From positions 1-64,000 of IMG/VR virus record IMGVR_UViG_3300025647_000019: a stretch of 64,000 bases of DNA; one strand, 5' to 3'. The notes beneath the pieces were generated by a model. The model saw only the letters and a program-made list of their open reading frames with translations. It did not search any database and was not told where the DNA came from. The stretch is from a virus. Position numbers and translations under genes: made by a program. Positions 49,895 to 57,276 of this stretch are shown one piece after another (positions within the stretch are counted from its first letter, which is position 1; every line of letters starts with the position of its first letter).

Positions 49895-50757
49895 AAAATA
49901 AAATCTTAGTTTTTTTAAATAGTTATGACGGGGGAACTTTTTTGGGTATGTTGATATTAATAATTTGTCTTTTGTTTTATCATAACTGTTCAGCTCAAGA
50001 AATATCAGGGGATCTTTCAATCTTGGGAAATATTGATGTTACAAATAAAAGCGAAGATCCAAATTCCCATTTACAATATTTTGGGGGAACATTAGATTCC
50101 GATAATGCTTTTGTTTCAGCTTCAATGGACAGTACTGAAACTTTAAAATTACGAGAAGCTTATATTAAGTTTAATTATGACGGATTATTAATTCATATCG
50201 GTAAAGTTGCTGTTCCATTTGGTTATATGAATTTGGATGATCCGTCAACTAGCGTATTTATTTTGTATCCTCGAAAAGATTATCGTGACTATGGTTTACA
50301 TTTATCTACTATGTATGATATAGTAAAGTTTGAAGGGGCATATATTGATCACGCCAATTATAGCATTAAATCAAAATTAATATTATTGGGCGGGGGAGAA
50401 GTTATATCGATAAGTTATGCAAATAGTGAATATTTGAAGGAGTTAATACTTAATAATGAATTTTATTTTTCCTCCCTATTATTCAATATGTCGAATGTAT
50501 TAGAATGGTGTCCAGATAATGGTGATTTTTGGATCAGATCAGTATTTGCCCCGGGCATATTTGATGTCTTAGGTTTAACATTAGGATATTATCATTTAGA
50601 TTATATTGAACAAACATTACAAGATTATGATTTAACTGGTGATGCTTGGACTTATGGATGTTATTTGGATTTTTCAACCCATGCAACTGTATCAACAGAA
50701 TGGGTCTTTGGTGAAAGTATTAATAAACCAACAGTTAAACTTGTTGCAAAATTTTAA
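49891..50757 (+). CDS. Phage-encoded outer-membrane porin-like barrel
   Basis: 288 residues. The N-terminal signal peptide (hydrophobic core MLILIICLLFY; probable cut at NCSA-QE, residues 35-36) is followed by alternating amphipathic strands: LKLREAYIKFNYDGLLIHIG, GKVAVPFGYMN, DYGLHLSTMYDIVKFEGAYI. It ends VKLVAKF, with the terminal Phe recognised by the BAM machinery. The pattern resembles Oprl/OprO-like porins. It overlaps rnh by 4 bases and is embedded in the replication operon. Possible superinfection exclusion or envelope permeability role. Confidence 0.7.
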   Translation: MKNKILVFLNSYDGGTFLGMLILIICLLFYHNCSAQEISGDLSILGNIDVTNKSEDPNSHLQYFGGTLDSDNAFVSASMDSTETLKLREAYIKFNYDGLLIHIGKVAVPFGYMNLDDPSTSVFILYPRKDYRDYGLHLSTMYDIVKFEGAYIDHANYSIKSKLILLGGGEVISISYANSEYLKELILNNEFYFSSLLFNMSNVLEWCPDNGDFWIRSVFAPGIFDVLGLTLGYYHLDYIEQTLQDYDLTGDAWTYGCYLDFSTHATVSTEWVFGESINKPTVKLVAKF

Positions 50758-50766
50758 GAGGTAAAA

Positions 50767-52212
50767 ATGACCAGTTTTGAAAAGTTTGGAGAAAACTTTC
50801 AATCTAAAATTATATATCATTTGGTAACTGATTCTGATTTCGCTATTCAAGTTCTGGAGATTCTAAAGCCAGAATTTTTTAGTCAAGAAAACCATAGAAC
50901 CATAGCTCAATTAATTATGAGATGGAATGAAAAATATGGAACAATACCTTCTTTCGAAAATCTAAGAACTCTGTTAGCAAAATTATATAAAGAAGATGAA
51001 ATTTTATCCGAATATATGACTTCGTTAGTTTCTGATATTGAGTTTAAAACCAACTTACTTGATAAAGCTCATGTTATAGATGAAACAGTGGAATTTTGTA
51101 AGCAACAAGCATTTAGAAATGCTATTTTTGAATCCGTTGAATTAGTTAAAAAAGAAAAATACGATGAGATTTATTCTATCTTTCAAAAAGCAATGGTTGC
51201 AGGAGAAAAGAAAAATATTGGTCACGATTATTTCCACGATATGAATAAAAGAGTTATGGAAAGAAGATTTCCTATAGCTACAGGGTTCCAAATGCTAGAT
51301 CCAGTTATTTCCGGTGGATTATCGGGAGGAGAATTGGGTCTTATTTTAGCAGGAACTGGTATTGGTAAATCTATGATTTTAGTTCATCTTGCTGCTGAAG
51401 CATATAAGCAAGGTAAAAAAGTTCTTTACTATACTTTAGAACTATCAGAAAAAATAGTAGGACTTAGAATTGATTCAAAGATTGCAGGAATTCCTTTATC
51501 AAGTTTATTAACAGATATTGATGGTGGATTGAGAAACAGAATCAAAAATGAAATCACTAAAGAAAGAAACAAACATCAGATTAAACCAGAATTAATAATC
51601 AAGAATTTTCCAACTAAAACAGCTTCAATTCAAACATTAAATAATCATTTACGAATGCTAGAAAATAAGGGTTTTATTCCTGATATTATTTTTGTTGATT
51701 ATGTTGATCTTCTTAGACCAACTAATAGATATGGGGATAAAAGATTTGAGCTTGAAAGCTTAACTGAAGAATTAAGAGGGATGGCTGGAACTAGAGATAT
51801 TCCTTTATGGTCAGCTTCTCAAACAAATAGAGAAGGCTGGGATACTTCAATAGTGGGATTAAAAACAATTTCAGAATCAGCAGCAAAAGCATTCGTTGCA
51901 GATTTAGTTATATCAATTGGTCGATCACAAGCTCTTGTTGATGAGGGAAGAGCTTGCTATTATATTGCAAAGAGTAGATTGGGTCCCGATAAACTTCCCT
52001 TTACGGGAGAATTTGATACTTCATTAGTCAATTTTACAATTGATTCGGAAGGTTTTGATGAAGAAGAATTAAGAGAACAAGATCGTAGATTTGCAATGAA
52101 TAGAGCAGTTGAAAGGGTTCAAAGTCAAGCCCCAACTGAAACTTCAAACAATAATTTAAATGAGATCTTAAGAACATTGGATATGAATATAAGTAATGGA
52201 GATACAGAATGA
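50767..52212 (+). CDS. gp41: Replicative DnaB-like helicase
   Basis: 481 residues (T4 gp41: 475). N-terminal helical domain (FQSKIIYHLVTDSDFAIQVL) then the RecA-fold motor with Walker A AGTGIGKS (195-202), Walker B-like IIFVDYVDLL, and QTNREGWD arginine/glutamine sensor motifs. The ring unwinds DNA at the fork ahead of gp43. Strong local context: rnh, uvsX and gp32 upstream. RBS AGAGGTAAAA. Confidence 0.9.
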   Translation: MTSFEKFGENFQSKIIYHLVTDSDFAIQVLEILKPEFFSQENHRTIAQLIMRWNEKYGTIPSFENLRTLLAKLYKEDEILSEYMTSLVSDIEFKTNLLDKAHVIDETVEFCKQQAFRNAIFESVELVKKEKYDEIYSIFQKAMVAGEKKNIGHDYFHDMNKRVMERRFPIATGFQMLDPVISGGLSGGELGLILAGTGIGKSMILVHLAAEAYKQGKKVLYYTLELSEKIVGLRIDSKIAGIPLSSLLTDIDGGLRNRIKNEITKERNKHQIKPELIIKNFPTKTASIQTLNNHLRMLENKGFIPDIIFVDYVDLLRPTNRYGDKRFELESLTEELRGMAGTRDIPLWSASQTNREGWDTSIVGLKTISESAAKAFVADLVISIGRSQALVDEGRACYYIAKSRLGPDKLPFTGEFDTSLVNFTIDSEGFDEEELREQDRRFAMNRAVERVQSQAPTETSNNNLNEILRTLDMNISNGDTE

Positions 52213-54068
52213 AAAATCTTTCAAATGAAATACTCTCTGATATTACAGTTCACATGAAATATGCAAAATATGTGAGAGAAGAGAACAGACGAGAAACTTG
52301 GGAAGAGCTTGTGGATAGAAATAAGAAAATGCATCTTAAGAAATTTCCAGAACTTAAGGAGCAAATTGATTGGGCATATGAATTTGTTTATGATAAAAAG
52401 GTTGTGCCATCAATGAGGTCAATGCAGTTCGCAGGAAAGCCAATTGAAATTTCACCTAACAGACTTTTCAATTGTGCATACACACCCATGGATGATTGGA
52501 GAGCATTCCATGAAATCATGTTTCTTTTGTTAGGTGGTAGCGGGGTAGGATTTTCTGTTCAGAATCATCACATTGAACAACTTCCAGAAATTAGGAAACC
52601 GAATAAGAATCGCAATCGCAGATATCTTATTGGAGATTCAATTGAAGGTTGGGCAGACGCAGTTAAAGCATTGATGAAGTCTTATTTTTTTGGTGGGTCA
52701 AATCTTAAGTTTGACTTTTCTGATATTAGACCAAAGGGTGCAGAACTTGTGACCTCTGGGGGTAAAGCTCCAGGTCCACAACCACTAAAAGAATGTTTGG
52801 TTAAAATTAAAGGAATGTTGGAGGAAAAGGAAAATGGTGACCAACTCACATCAATCGAAGTCCACGATATTGTGTGTCATATTGCAGATGCAGTTCTTGC
52901 TGGAGGGATCAGGAGAGCGGCACTTATATCATTATTCTCCGCAGATGACGGGGACATGCTATCGGCTAAAGCTGGGCACTGGTGGGAACACAATCCGCAA
53001 AGAGGTCGTGCCAACAACTCTGCCGTCTTGGCCAGATCGAAAATTACTAGAGAATTTTTTATGGACTTGGGAGAAAGAATCGAAGCGTCAAATGCTGGAG
53101 AACCCGGAGTATTTTTCACAAATGACAAAGATGTTGGAACAAATCCCTGCTGTGAAATCTCCCTCAAGGCTAATCAGTTTTGTAACCTTACCGAAGTCAA
53201 TGTATCAAACGTGGTATCACAAGAAGATCTTAATGACAGAGTAAGAGCGGCAACAATAATTGGAACACTCCAAGCAACATACACAGACTTCCATTATCTC
53301 CGTCCAGTGTGGCAACGCACAACAGAGAAGGAAGCATTGCTTGGCGTGTCCTTAACTGGAATTGCCAGTAAAAGAATTTTTGACTTTGATCTCAAAGAAG
53401 CCGCAAAAAAGGCAAAAATGCTAAATGAGCAATTGTCCGCTGAATTGGGAATCAATCCAGCGGCAAGAATAACATGTGTCAAACCATCTGGAACCAGTTC
53501 ACTTGTATTGGGAACCAGTTCTGGAATTCATGCTTGGCATTCACCATATTACATTCGCAGAATTCGTGTTGGAAAGAATGAAGCAATTTATTCATATCTG
53601 TCTGAACATCACCCAGAACTCGTTGAAGATGAATACTTCAGCCCACATGATACGGCAGTTATTCAGGTTCCACAAAAAGCACCAGCAGAAGCTATCTATA
53701 GGACTGAATCTCCTATTGACTTGCTTGAGAGAATAAAATATATCAATAGAAATTGGATTCAACCCGGCCATAGAAATGGTATGAATAAACACAATATTTC
53801 TGCAACCATTTCAATCAAACCTGAAGAATGGATTGAAGTCTTCAATTGGATGTGGGATAATCGTGATTGTTATAATGGAATTTCTCTGTTGCCTTATGAT
53901 GGTGGATCTTACATCCAAGCACCATTTGAAGAATGTACAGAAGAAAAATATAATGAGATGTTCGATTCACTCACAAAAGTAAACTTAAAGAGTATAATTG
54001 AACACACAGACAATACAGACCTTAAGGGTGAAGTTGCCTGTTCAGGGGGAGCGTGTGAGATTGTATGA
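52209..54068 (+). CDS. nrdJ: Class II (B12-dependent) ribonucleotide reductase
   Basis: 619 residues, similar to monomeric adenosylcobalamin-dependent RTP reductase. Conserved cysteines: C89 (FNCAYT), C314 and E316 (NPCCEIS), C325 (QFCNLTE), with C314-to-C325 spacing of 11 as in Lactobacillus enzyme, and the redox pair C611/C616 in the CSGGAC tail. It makes dNTPs without a separate radical-generating subunit. T4-like phages usually carry class I nrdA/nrdB, so the choice is unusual. Overlaps the helicase gene by 4 bases. Host cobalamin supply is implied. Confidence 0.88.
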   Translation: MKNLSNEILSDITVHMKYAKYVREENRRETWEELVDRNKKMHLKKFPELKEQIDWAYEFVYDKKVVPSMRSMQFAGKPIEISPNRLFNCAYTPMDDWRAFHEIMFLLLGGSGVGFSVQNHHIEQLPEIRKPNKNRNRRYLIGDSIEGWADAVKALMKSYFFGGSNLKFDFSDIRPKGAELVTSGGKAPGPQPLKECLVKIKGMLEEKENGDQLTSIEVHDIVCHIADAVLAGGIRRAALISLFSADDGDMLSAKAGHWWEHNPQRGRANNSAVLARSKITREFFMDLGERIEASNAGEPGVFFTNDKDVGTNPCCEISLKANQFCNLTEVNVSNVVSQEDLNDRVRAATIIGTLQATYTDFHYLRPVWQRTTEKEALLGVSLTGIASKRIFDFDLKEAAKKAKMLNEQLSAELGINPAARITCVKPSGTSSLVLGTSSGIHAWHSPYYIRRIRVGKNEAIYSYLSEHHPELVEDEYFSPHDTAVIQVPQKAPAEAIYRTESPIDLLERIKYINRNWIQPGHRNGMNKHNISATISIKPEEWIEVFNWMWDNRDCYNGISLLPYDGGSYIQAPFEECTEEKYNEMFDSLTKVNLKSIIEHTDNTDLKGEVACSGGACEIV

Positions 54069-54538
54069 TATTTGATTTACCAAAAAACATGTTTCAACAC
54101 ATGACAAAGGTTGATACAAAAATCGATGATTCATTTTTTATTATTGATTCAATAGACAAGCAAATAGCAAAAGCAATAGATGAAGAATTTTTGAACTTAA
54201 TCGAAAGAGAGGAAAATAATATGGGAATGTACAGAAAGAAACCAGTCATTGTTGAAGCAATTCAATGGACTGGTGAGAATAAAGAAGAAATTATTGGTTT
54301 CGTTGATGGAAATGGATTTTTTGATCATAATGATCTTGTGATCAAAACCCTTGAAGGGAAACTCATATCAAAACCCGGGGATTATATAATCAAAGGTATT
54401 GATGGAGAATTTTATCCATGTAAAGAAAAAATATTCAATGAAACATACGAACGTGCCCATGGATATGAAATGGATATAACTGATGATTTCTTATCCCACG
54501 ATTATAATATGGATACAAAACCGTTTCGAAGCAGATGA
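54065..54538 (+). CDS. PGDYIIKG-family protein with N-terminal extension
   Basis: The ORF starts at 54065, overlapping nrdJ by 4 bases. From residue 53 (ATG 54221, with GAGAGGAAAATAAT upstream) it reads MGMYRKKPVIVEAIQWTG, then KPGDYIIKGIDGEFYPCK and ERAHGYEM, the usual full-length start and core of a common phage protein family of unknown function. The first 52 residues are a separate helical piece. Either a fusion or internal initiation is possible. Confidence 0.6.
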   Translation: MIFDLPKNMFQHMTKVDTKIDDSFFIIDSIDKQIAKAIDEEFLNLIEREENNMGMYRKKPVIVEAIQWTGENKEEIIGFVDGNGFFDHNDLVIKTLEGKLISKPGDYIIKGIDGEFYPCKEKIFNETYERAHGYEMDITDDFLSHDYNMDTKPFRSR

Positions 54539-54578
54539 CAAATAATTGATTAAGATTGGTTCAATCTAAGGAGTTATT

Positions 54579-54779
54579 ATGGGAAAACAAAAAAGTGCAA
54601 ATGAAATAAGAAATAACAAAGCAAAAAAAAGAGCCTCTAAAAAAAGAAAATATGCAAAACAACATAAAGAAAAGCTAAGAGCTAAAATGAACCAAAGAAG
54701 GGATTTTATTGAACAACTCCAAAATGAATATGTAAAGGAAATGGTGAAACGTTATGAAGAGAGCCAAAAAGAAAATTAA
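54579..54779 (+). CDS. Basic hypothetical protein (66 aa)
   Basis: RBS AAGGAGTTATT precedes the ATG. The sequence is K/R/Q-rich, an almost continuous helix (KRASKKRKYAKQHKEK), likely DNA- or RNA-binding. Overlaps the next gene by 26 bases. A small hairpin AGATTG-GTT-CAATCT lies just upstream at 54555-54569. Confidence 0.5.
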   Translation: MGKQKSANEIRNNKAKKRASKKRKYAKQHKEKLRAKMNQRRDFIEQLQNEYVKEMVKRYEESQKEN

Positions 54780-55185
54780 AAGGAAACCGGTAAGATATCT
54801 TCGTAGAATAAAACCTGGTTATGTTAGAGAAGTTGTTACTTTAACCGAACAACTTAATACTGGTGATATTTTGGAATTTCAATATGGGCGTAAACAAAAA
54901 CCAGGTCAAGTTGGCGGCTGGAAAAATGATCCTAAACCAAAGCTTTTAGTTTTTTATGATGATAAGATAAAATATATCGAAGGAATAAATACTAATTACC
55001 TGAGCGATTGGTATTTAATGAGACTGAATAATATTTTAAAGAAATACCCAGGGATTAATGGCGAAGAGCTTTATGATATAGTTATGAGGAGTACCAAAGG
55101 TGCTGTTCAAAAAGGCTATAGAAAATATATCAGAGCAAGTGTTAAGAATCCCTTGAAGCATATTTATAAAGTCGAAGGGGATTAA
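54754..55185 (+). CDS. Hypothetical protein (143 aa)
   Basis: A basic N-terminal arm (KRAKKKIKRKPVRYLRRIKP) is followed by a beta region (TGDILEFQYGRKQKPGQVGG), a YDDKIKYIEGINTNYL stretch and an LMRLNNILKKYP helix, in a layout I associate with small phage DNA-metabolism proteins of unknown function. No active site. It overlaps the previous ORF by 26 bases. Confidence 0.5.
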   Translation: MKRAKKKIKRKPVRYLRRIKPGYVREVVTLTEQLNTGDILEFQYGRKQKPGQVGGWKNDPKPKLLVFYDDKIKYIEGINTNYLSDWYLMRLNNILKKYPGINGEELYDIVMRSTKGAVQKGYRKYIRASVKNPLKHIYKVEGD

Positions 55186-55190
55186 ACGAT

Positions 55191-55985
55191 ATGAACGATA
55201 TGAACGAAATAACGTCAACATATATTTTATTTGGTAAATTAAAAATTGGATCTGAATTTAGAATGTTTAATGATCCTGATAATGCCATTCTTATTAAAAC
55301 TGGAAATAAAACATATAGAACAAGTAAATCAAAAGTTACATACACTCTTGATCCAAAAACAAAAGTGCAATCTATGGGGGCAAAGGGATATAAATTTGAT
55401 GAATCTTTTAATATACATTATCCATCACTTAAAAAGCTAGTCGATTTACAATACGATGATCCCCGCACGAAAGACAGCTGTACAATTGTCGCTGAAAAAT
55501 GCGGAAAGCTAAGAAAAGAAAATGGAGAAGTTATTGAGGGATCATATATTATGTATGAGGATTCTGAAATGAAAGGCAAATTTATCGCAGTTCATGTTTC
55601 AGATGCTATCAATGAAGAATCTGGAGAATCCGAAGTAAATGTTATCGCTATTGGTAATAAGAAATCTGTTCGTGAAAGAATGGGGTATAGGATTCGTAGA
55701 AATAAAAATCTTGAAGAGGGATTTAAACCTTATTTAGAAATACAATTAAATAATAAATTAAATGAAGTAAAAATTAACAAACAAAAAGTTCAAAATGCAA
55801 CTGAATATGCAAACAATTATGACTTTAAAAAATCTAGAAATTTTATAGGGATGTTACAGGGATACGGAATAAGCACAGAACCTGGATATGAATATACAAT
55901 TGATGATGCAATTGATAATTTTGATGAAAAAGATAAACAAATGTTTGTTAAAGATATGAAAAAATTTGGTTTTAAAGTAACTTAA
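55191..55985 (+). CDS. Hypothetical protein with NDPD module (264 aa)
   Basis: Residues about 14-60 (GKLKIGSEFRMFNDPDNAIL and KVTYTLDPKTKV) resemble the spacer between the two tags of the 26195 gene. The C-terminal half is alpha/beta with FKPYLEIQLNNKLNEVK. Two tandem GATATGAAC units at the start supply ATG 55191 and 55200. Function unknown; the shared module suggests a related virion or regulatory role. Confidence 0.5.
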   Translation: MNDMNEITSTYILFGKLKIGSEFRMFNDPDNAILIKTGNKTYRTSKSKVTYTLDPKTKVQSMGAKGYKFDESFNIHYPSLKKLVDLQYDDPRTKDSCTIVAEKCGKLRKENGEVIEGSYIMYEDSEMKGKFIAVHVSDAINEESGESEVNVIAIGNKKSVRERMGYRIRRNKNLEEGFKPYLEIQLNNKLNEVKINKQKVQNATEYANNYDFKKSRNFIGMLQGYGISTEPGYEYTIDDAIDNFDEKDKQMFVKDMKKFGFKVT

Positions 55986-56032
55986 AATATAGAACGATTA
56001 ACCACATCCAGAGAGATGTAGATCGGAAAAAA

Positions 56033-56203
56033 ATGAAATACTATTGTGAGAAGTGTAAGGGATCTTACACTATTCCAGTAGGGGATAAACTAATCGAAAA
56101 AAATGATATTTGTAAATGTGGTGAGAAAGCTAAAAACTTTCAAATTACAGACAATATCATTTTTTTTAAGTTCCCCGAAAATATGATGCTAATTAGGGGT
56201 TAA
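56033..56203 (+). CDS. Zinc-ribbon micropeptide (56 aa)
   Basis: MKYYCEKCKGSYTIP then CKCGEKA gives C5-x2-C8...C27-x1-C29, a small ribbon-like metal site. A hydrophobic/basic C-terminus (IIFFKFPENMMLI) follows. Preceded by GATCGGAAAAAA, a weak RBS. A small hairpin ACATC-CAGAGA-GATGT lies just upstream. A new promoter follows. Confidence 0.5.
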   Translation: MKYYCEKCKGSYTIPVGDKLIEKNDICKCGEKAKNFQITDNIIFFKFPENMMLIRG

Positions 56204-56206
56204 TAA

Positions 56207-56235
56207 TTTACTTTAATAGGTTTTTGTAATATAAT
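56207..56235 (+). promoter_or_regulatory. Promoter of dTMP kinase/dUTPase genes
   Basis: TTTACT (56207-56212), 17-nt spacer, TATAAT (56230-56235), upstream of ATG 56261. Confidence 0.75.
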
Positions 56236-56260
56236 AGTTGAAACTAACTAGGAGGTTTTA

Positions 56261-56800
56261 ATGATCATTCATATGGAAGGCCCAGATCGTTGTGGTAAAA
56301 CCACAATTGCAAAATATTTGGCCAAGGTTTATAATCTAGAATATTGGCGATATAGTAATGTAGATGAAACATTAAGAAGAAATCCCGATCACTGGAAATA
56401 TATTCTACGATATTATTATTCTGAAATTCCTGAATTTGCTAAAATGCTAGAAAATCAAGGTAGTGGTTTAATTTTAGATCGAAACTATATCACTGAATGG
56501 GTTTATTCTAAATTATTTAAAAGAGATACATATCCCATTATTTTGGCTGACCTAGAAAGCCAATATGCAGAATTAGGAGCAGTTACCATTTATTGTACTA
56601 AAAAGAAATATGATGATTTTGAAGATGAGTTTGTAACAAAAAATCAGATTGATGAAATAAAAGAACTCTATGAAAATTATTTTTTGATCTTTTCTAAAAT
56701 GCCGGTTCTTTGGTTAGATACAACTAATGAGGATTTAGAAAAACAATTAGAAATTATTGATGAATTTTTAAAGGAGAATGTTAATGTGGATGAAAATTAA
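56261..56800 (+). CDS. Thymidylate kinase-like nucleoside monophosphate kinase
   Basis: 179 residues with P-loop GPDRCGKTT (7-15) immediately after MIIHME, an LDRNYITEWVYSK motif (LID/R-type) and the C-terminal WLDTTNEDLEKQLE helix. Length and pattern fit the dTMP/dNMP kinase family, supplying dTDP for DNA synthesis. AGGAGG upstream of the ATG. It overlaps the dUTPase gene, in a shared nucleotide-synthesis operon. Confidence 0.78.
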   Translation: MIIHMEGPDRCGKTTIAKYLAKVYNLEYWRYSNVDETLRRNPDHWKYILRYYYSEIPEFAKMLENQGSGLILDRNYITEWVYSKLFKRDTYPIILADLESQYAELGAVTIYCTKKKYDDFEDEFVTKNQIDEIKELYENYFLIFSKMPVLWLDTTNEDLEKQLEIIDEFLKENVNVDEN

Positions 56801-57206
56801 AAAATTAAATGGACGAGCAAAATTACCAACAAGAGCCCATTCAACTGATGCTGGTATGGATGTATATTCAATGAACAATGTTGTTATTGCTCCCGAGGGT
56901 GATTACTTATTTCCTCTTGGATGGGCTTGTGAAATACCAAGAAATTGGGCATTAATTGTAAAAGAAAAATCCGGTAGGGCTGTTAAAGATAAATTAGATG
57001 TTGGTGCATGTGTAATTGATTCGGGGTATCGTGGAGAAGTTCATGTTCACTTATTTAATAATTCAAAAATTCCCGTTGAAATAAAAGAAGGTGAAAAAAT
57101 TGCACAGATGCTTTTGGTTCCTTGTTGGTGTGGGACTCCAGAAGAAGTTGATGAACTTGATAATACTCCTAGGGGTTCAGGGGGGTTTGGATCTACTGGA
57201 TTATAG
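56784..57206 (+). CDS. dut: dUTPase
   Basis: Trimeric dUTP diphosphatase. Five signatures: motif 1 STDAGMDVYS, motif 2 KEKSGRAV, motif 3 ACVIDSGYRGEV, motif 4 EGEKIAQMLLVPC, motif 5 RGSGGFGSTG at the C-terminus. The start is uncertain: ATG 56784 is best spaced from AAGGAG (56771-56776); ATG 56778 and 56790 are alternatives. It produces dUMP for dTMP synthesis and keeps uracil out of phage DNA. Confidence 0.9.
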   Translation: MWMKIKKLNGRAKLPTRAHSTDAGMDVYSMNNVVIAPEGDYLFPLGWACEIPRNWALIVKEKSGRAVKDKLDVGACVIDSGYRGEVHVHLFNNSKIPVEIKEGEKIAQMLLVPCWCGTPEEVDELDNTPRGSGGFGSTGL

Positions 57207-57215
57207 AACAAATTG

Positions 57216-57244
57216 TTTACATTTGTTGATAAGTGGTGTATAAT
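57216..57244 (+). promoter_or_regulatory. Promoter of gp43 operon
   Basis: TTTACA (57216-57221), 17-nt spacer, TATAAT (57239-57244). Confidence 0.75.
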
Positions 57245-57276
57245 TGTATTATATACCATTTTTATTAGGAGAGGTT

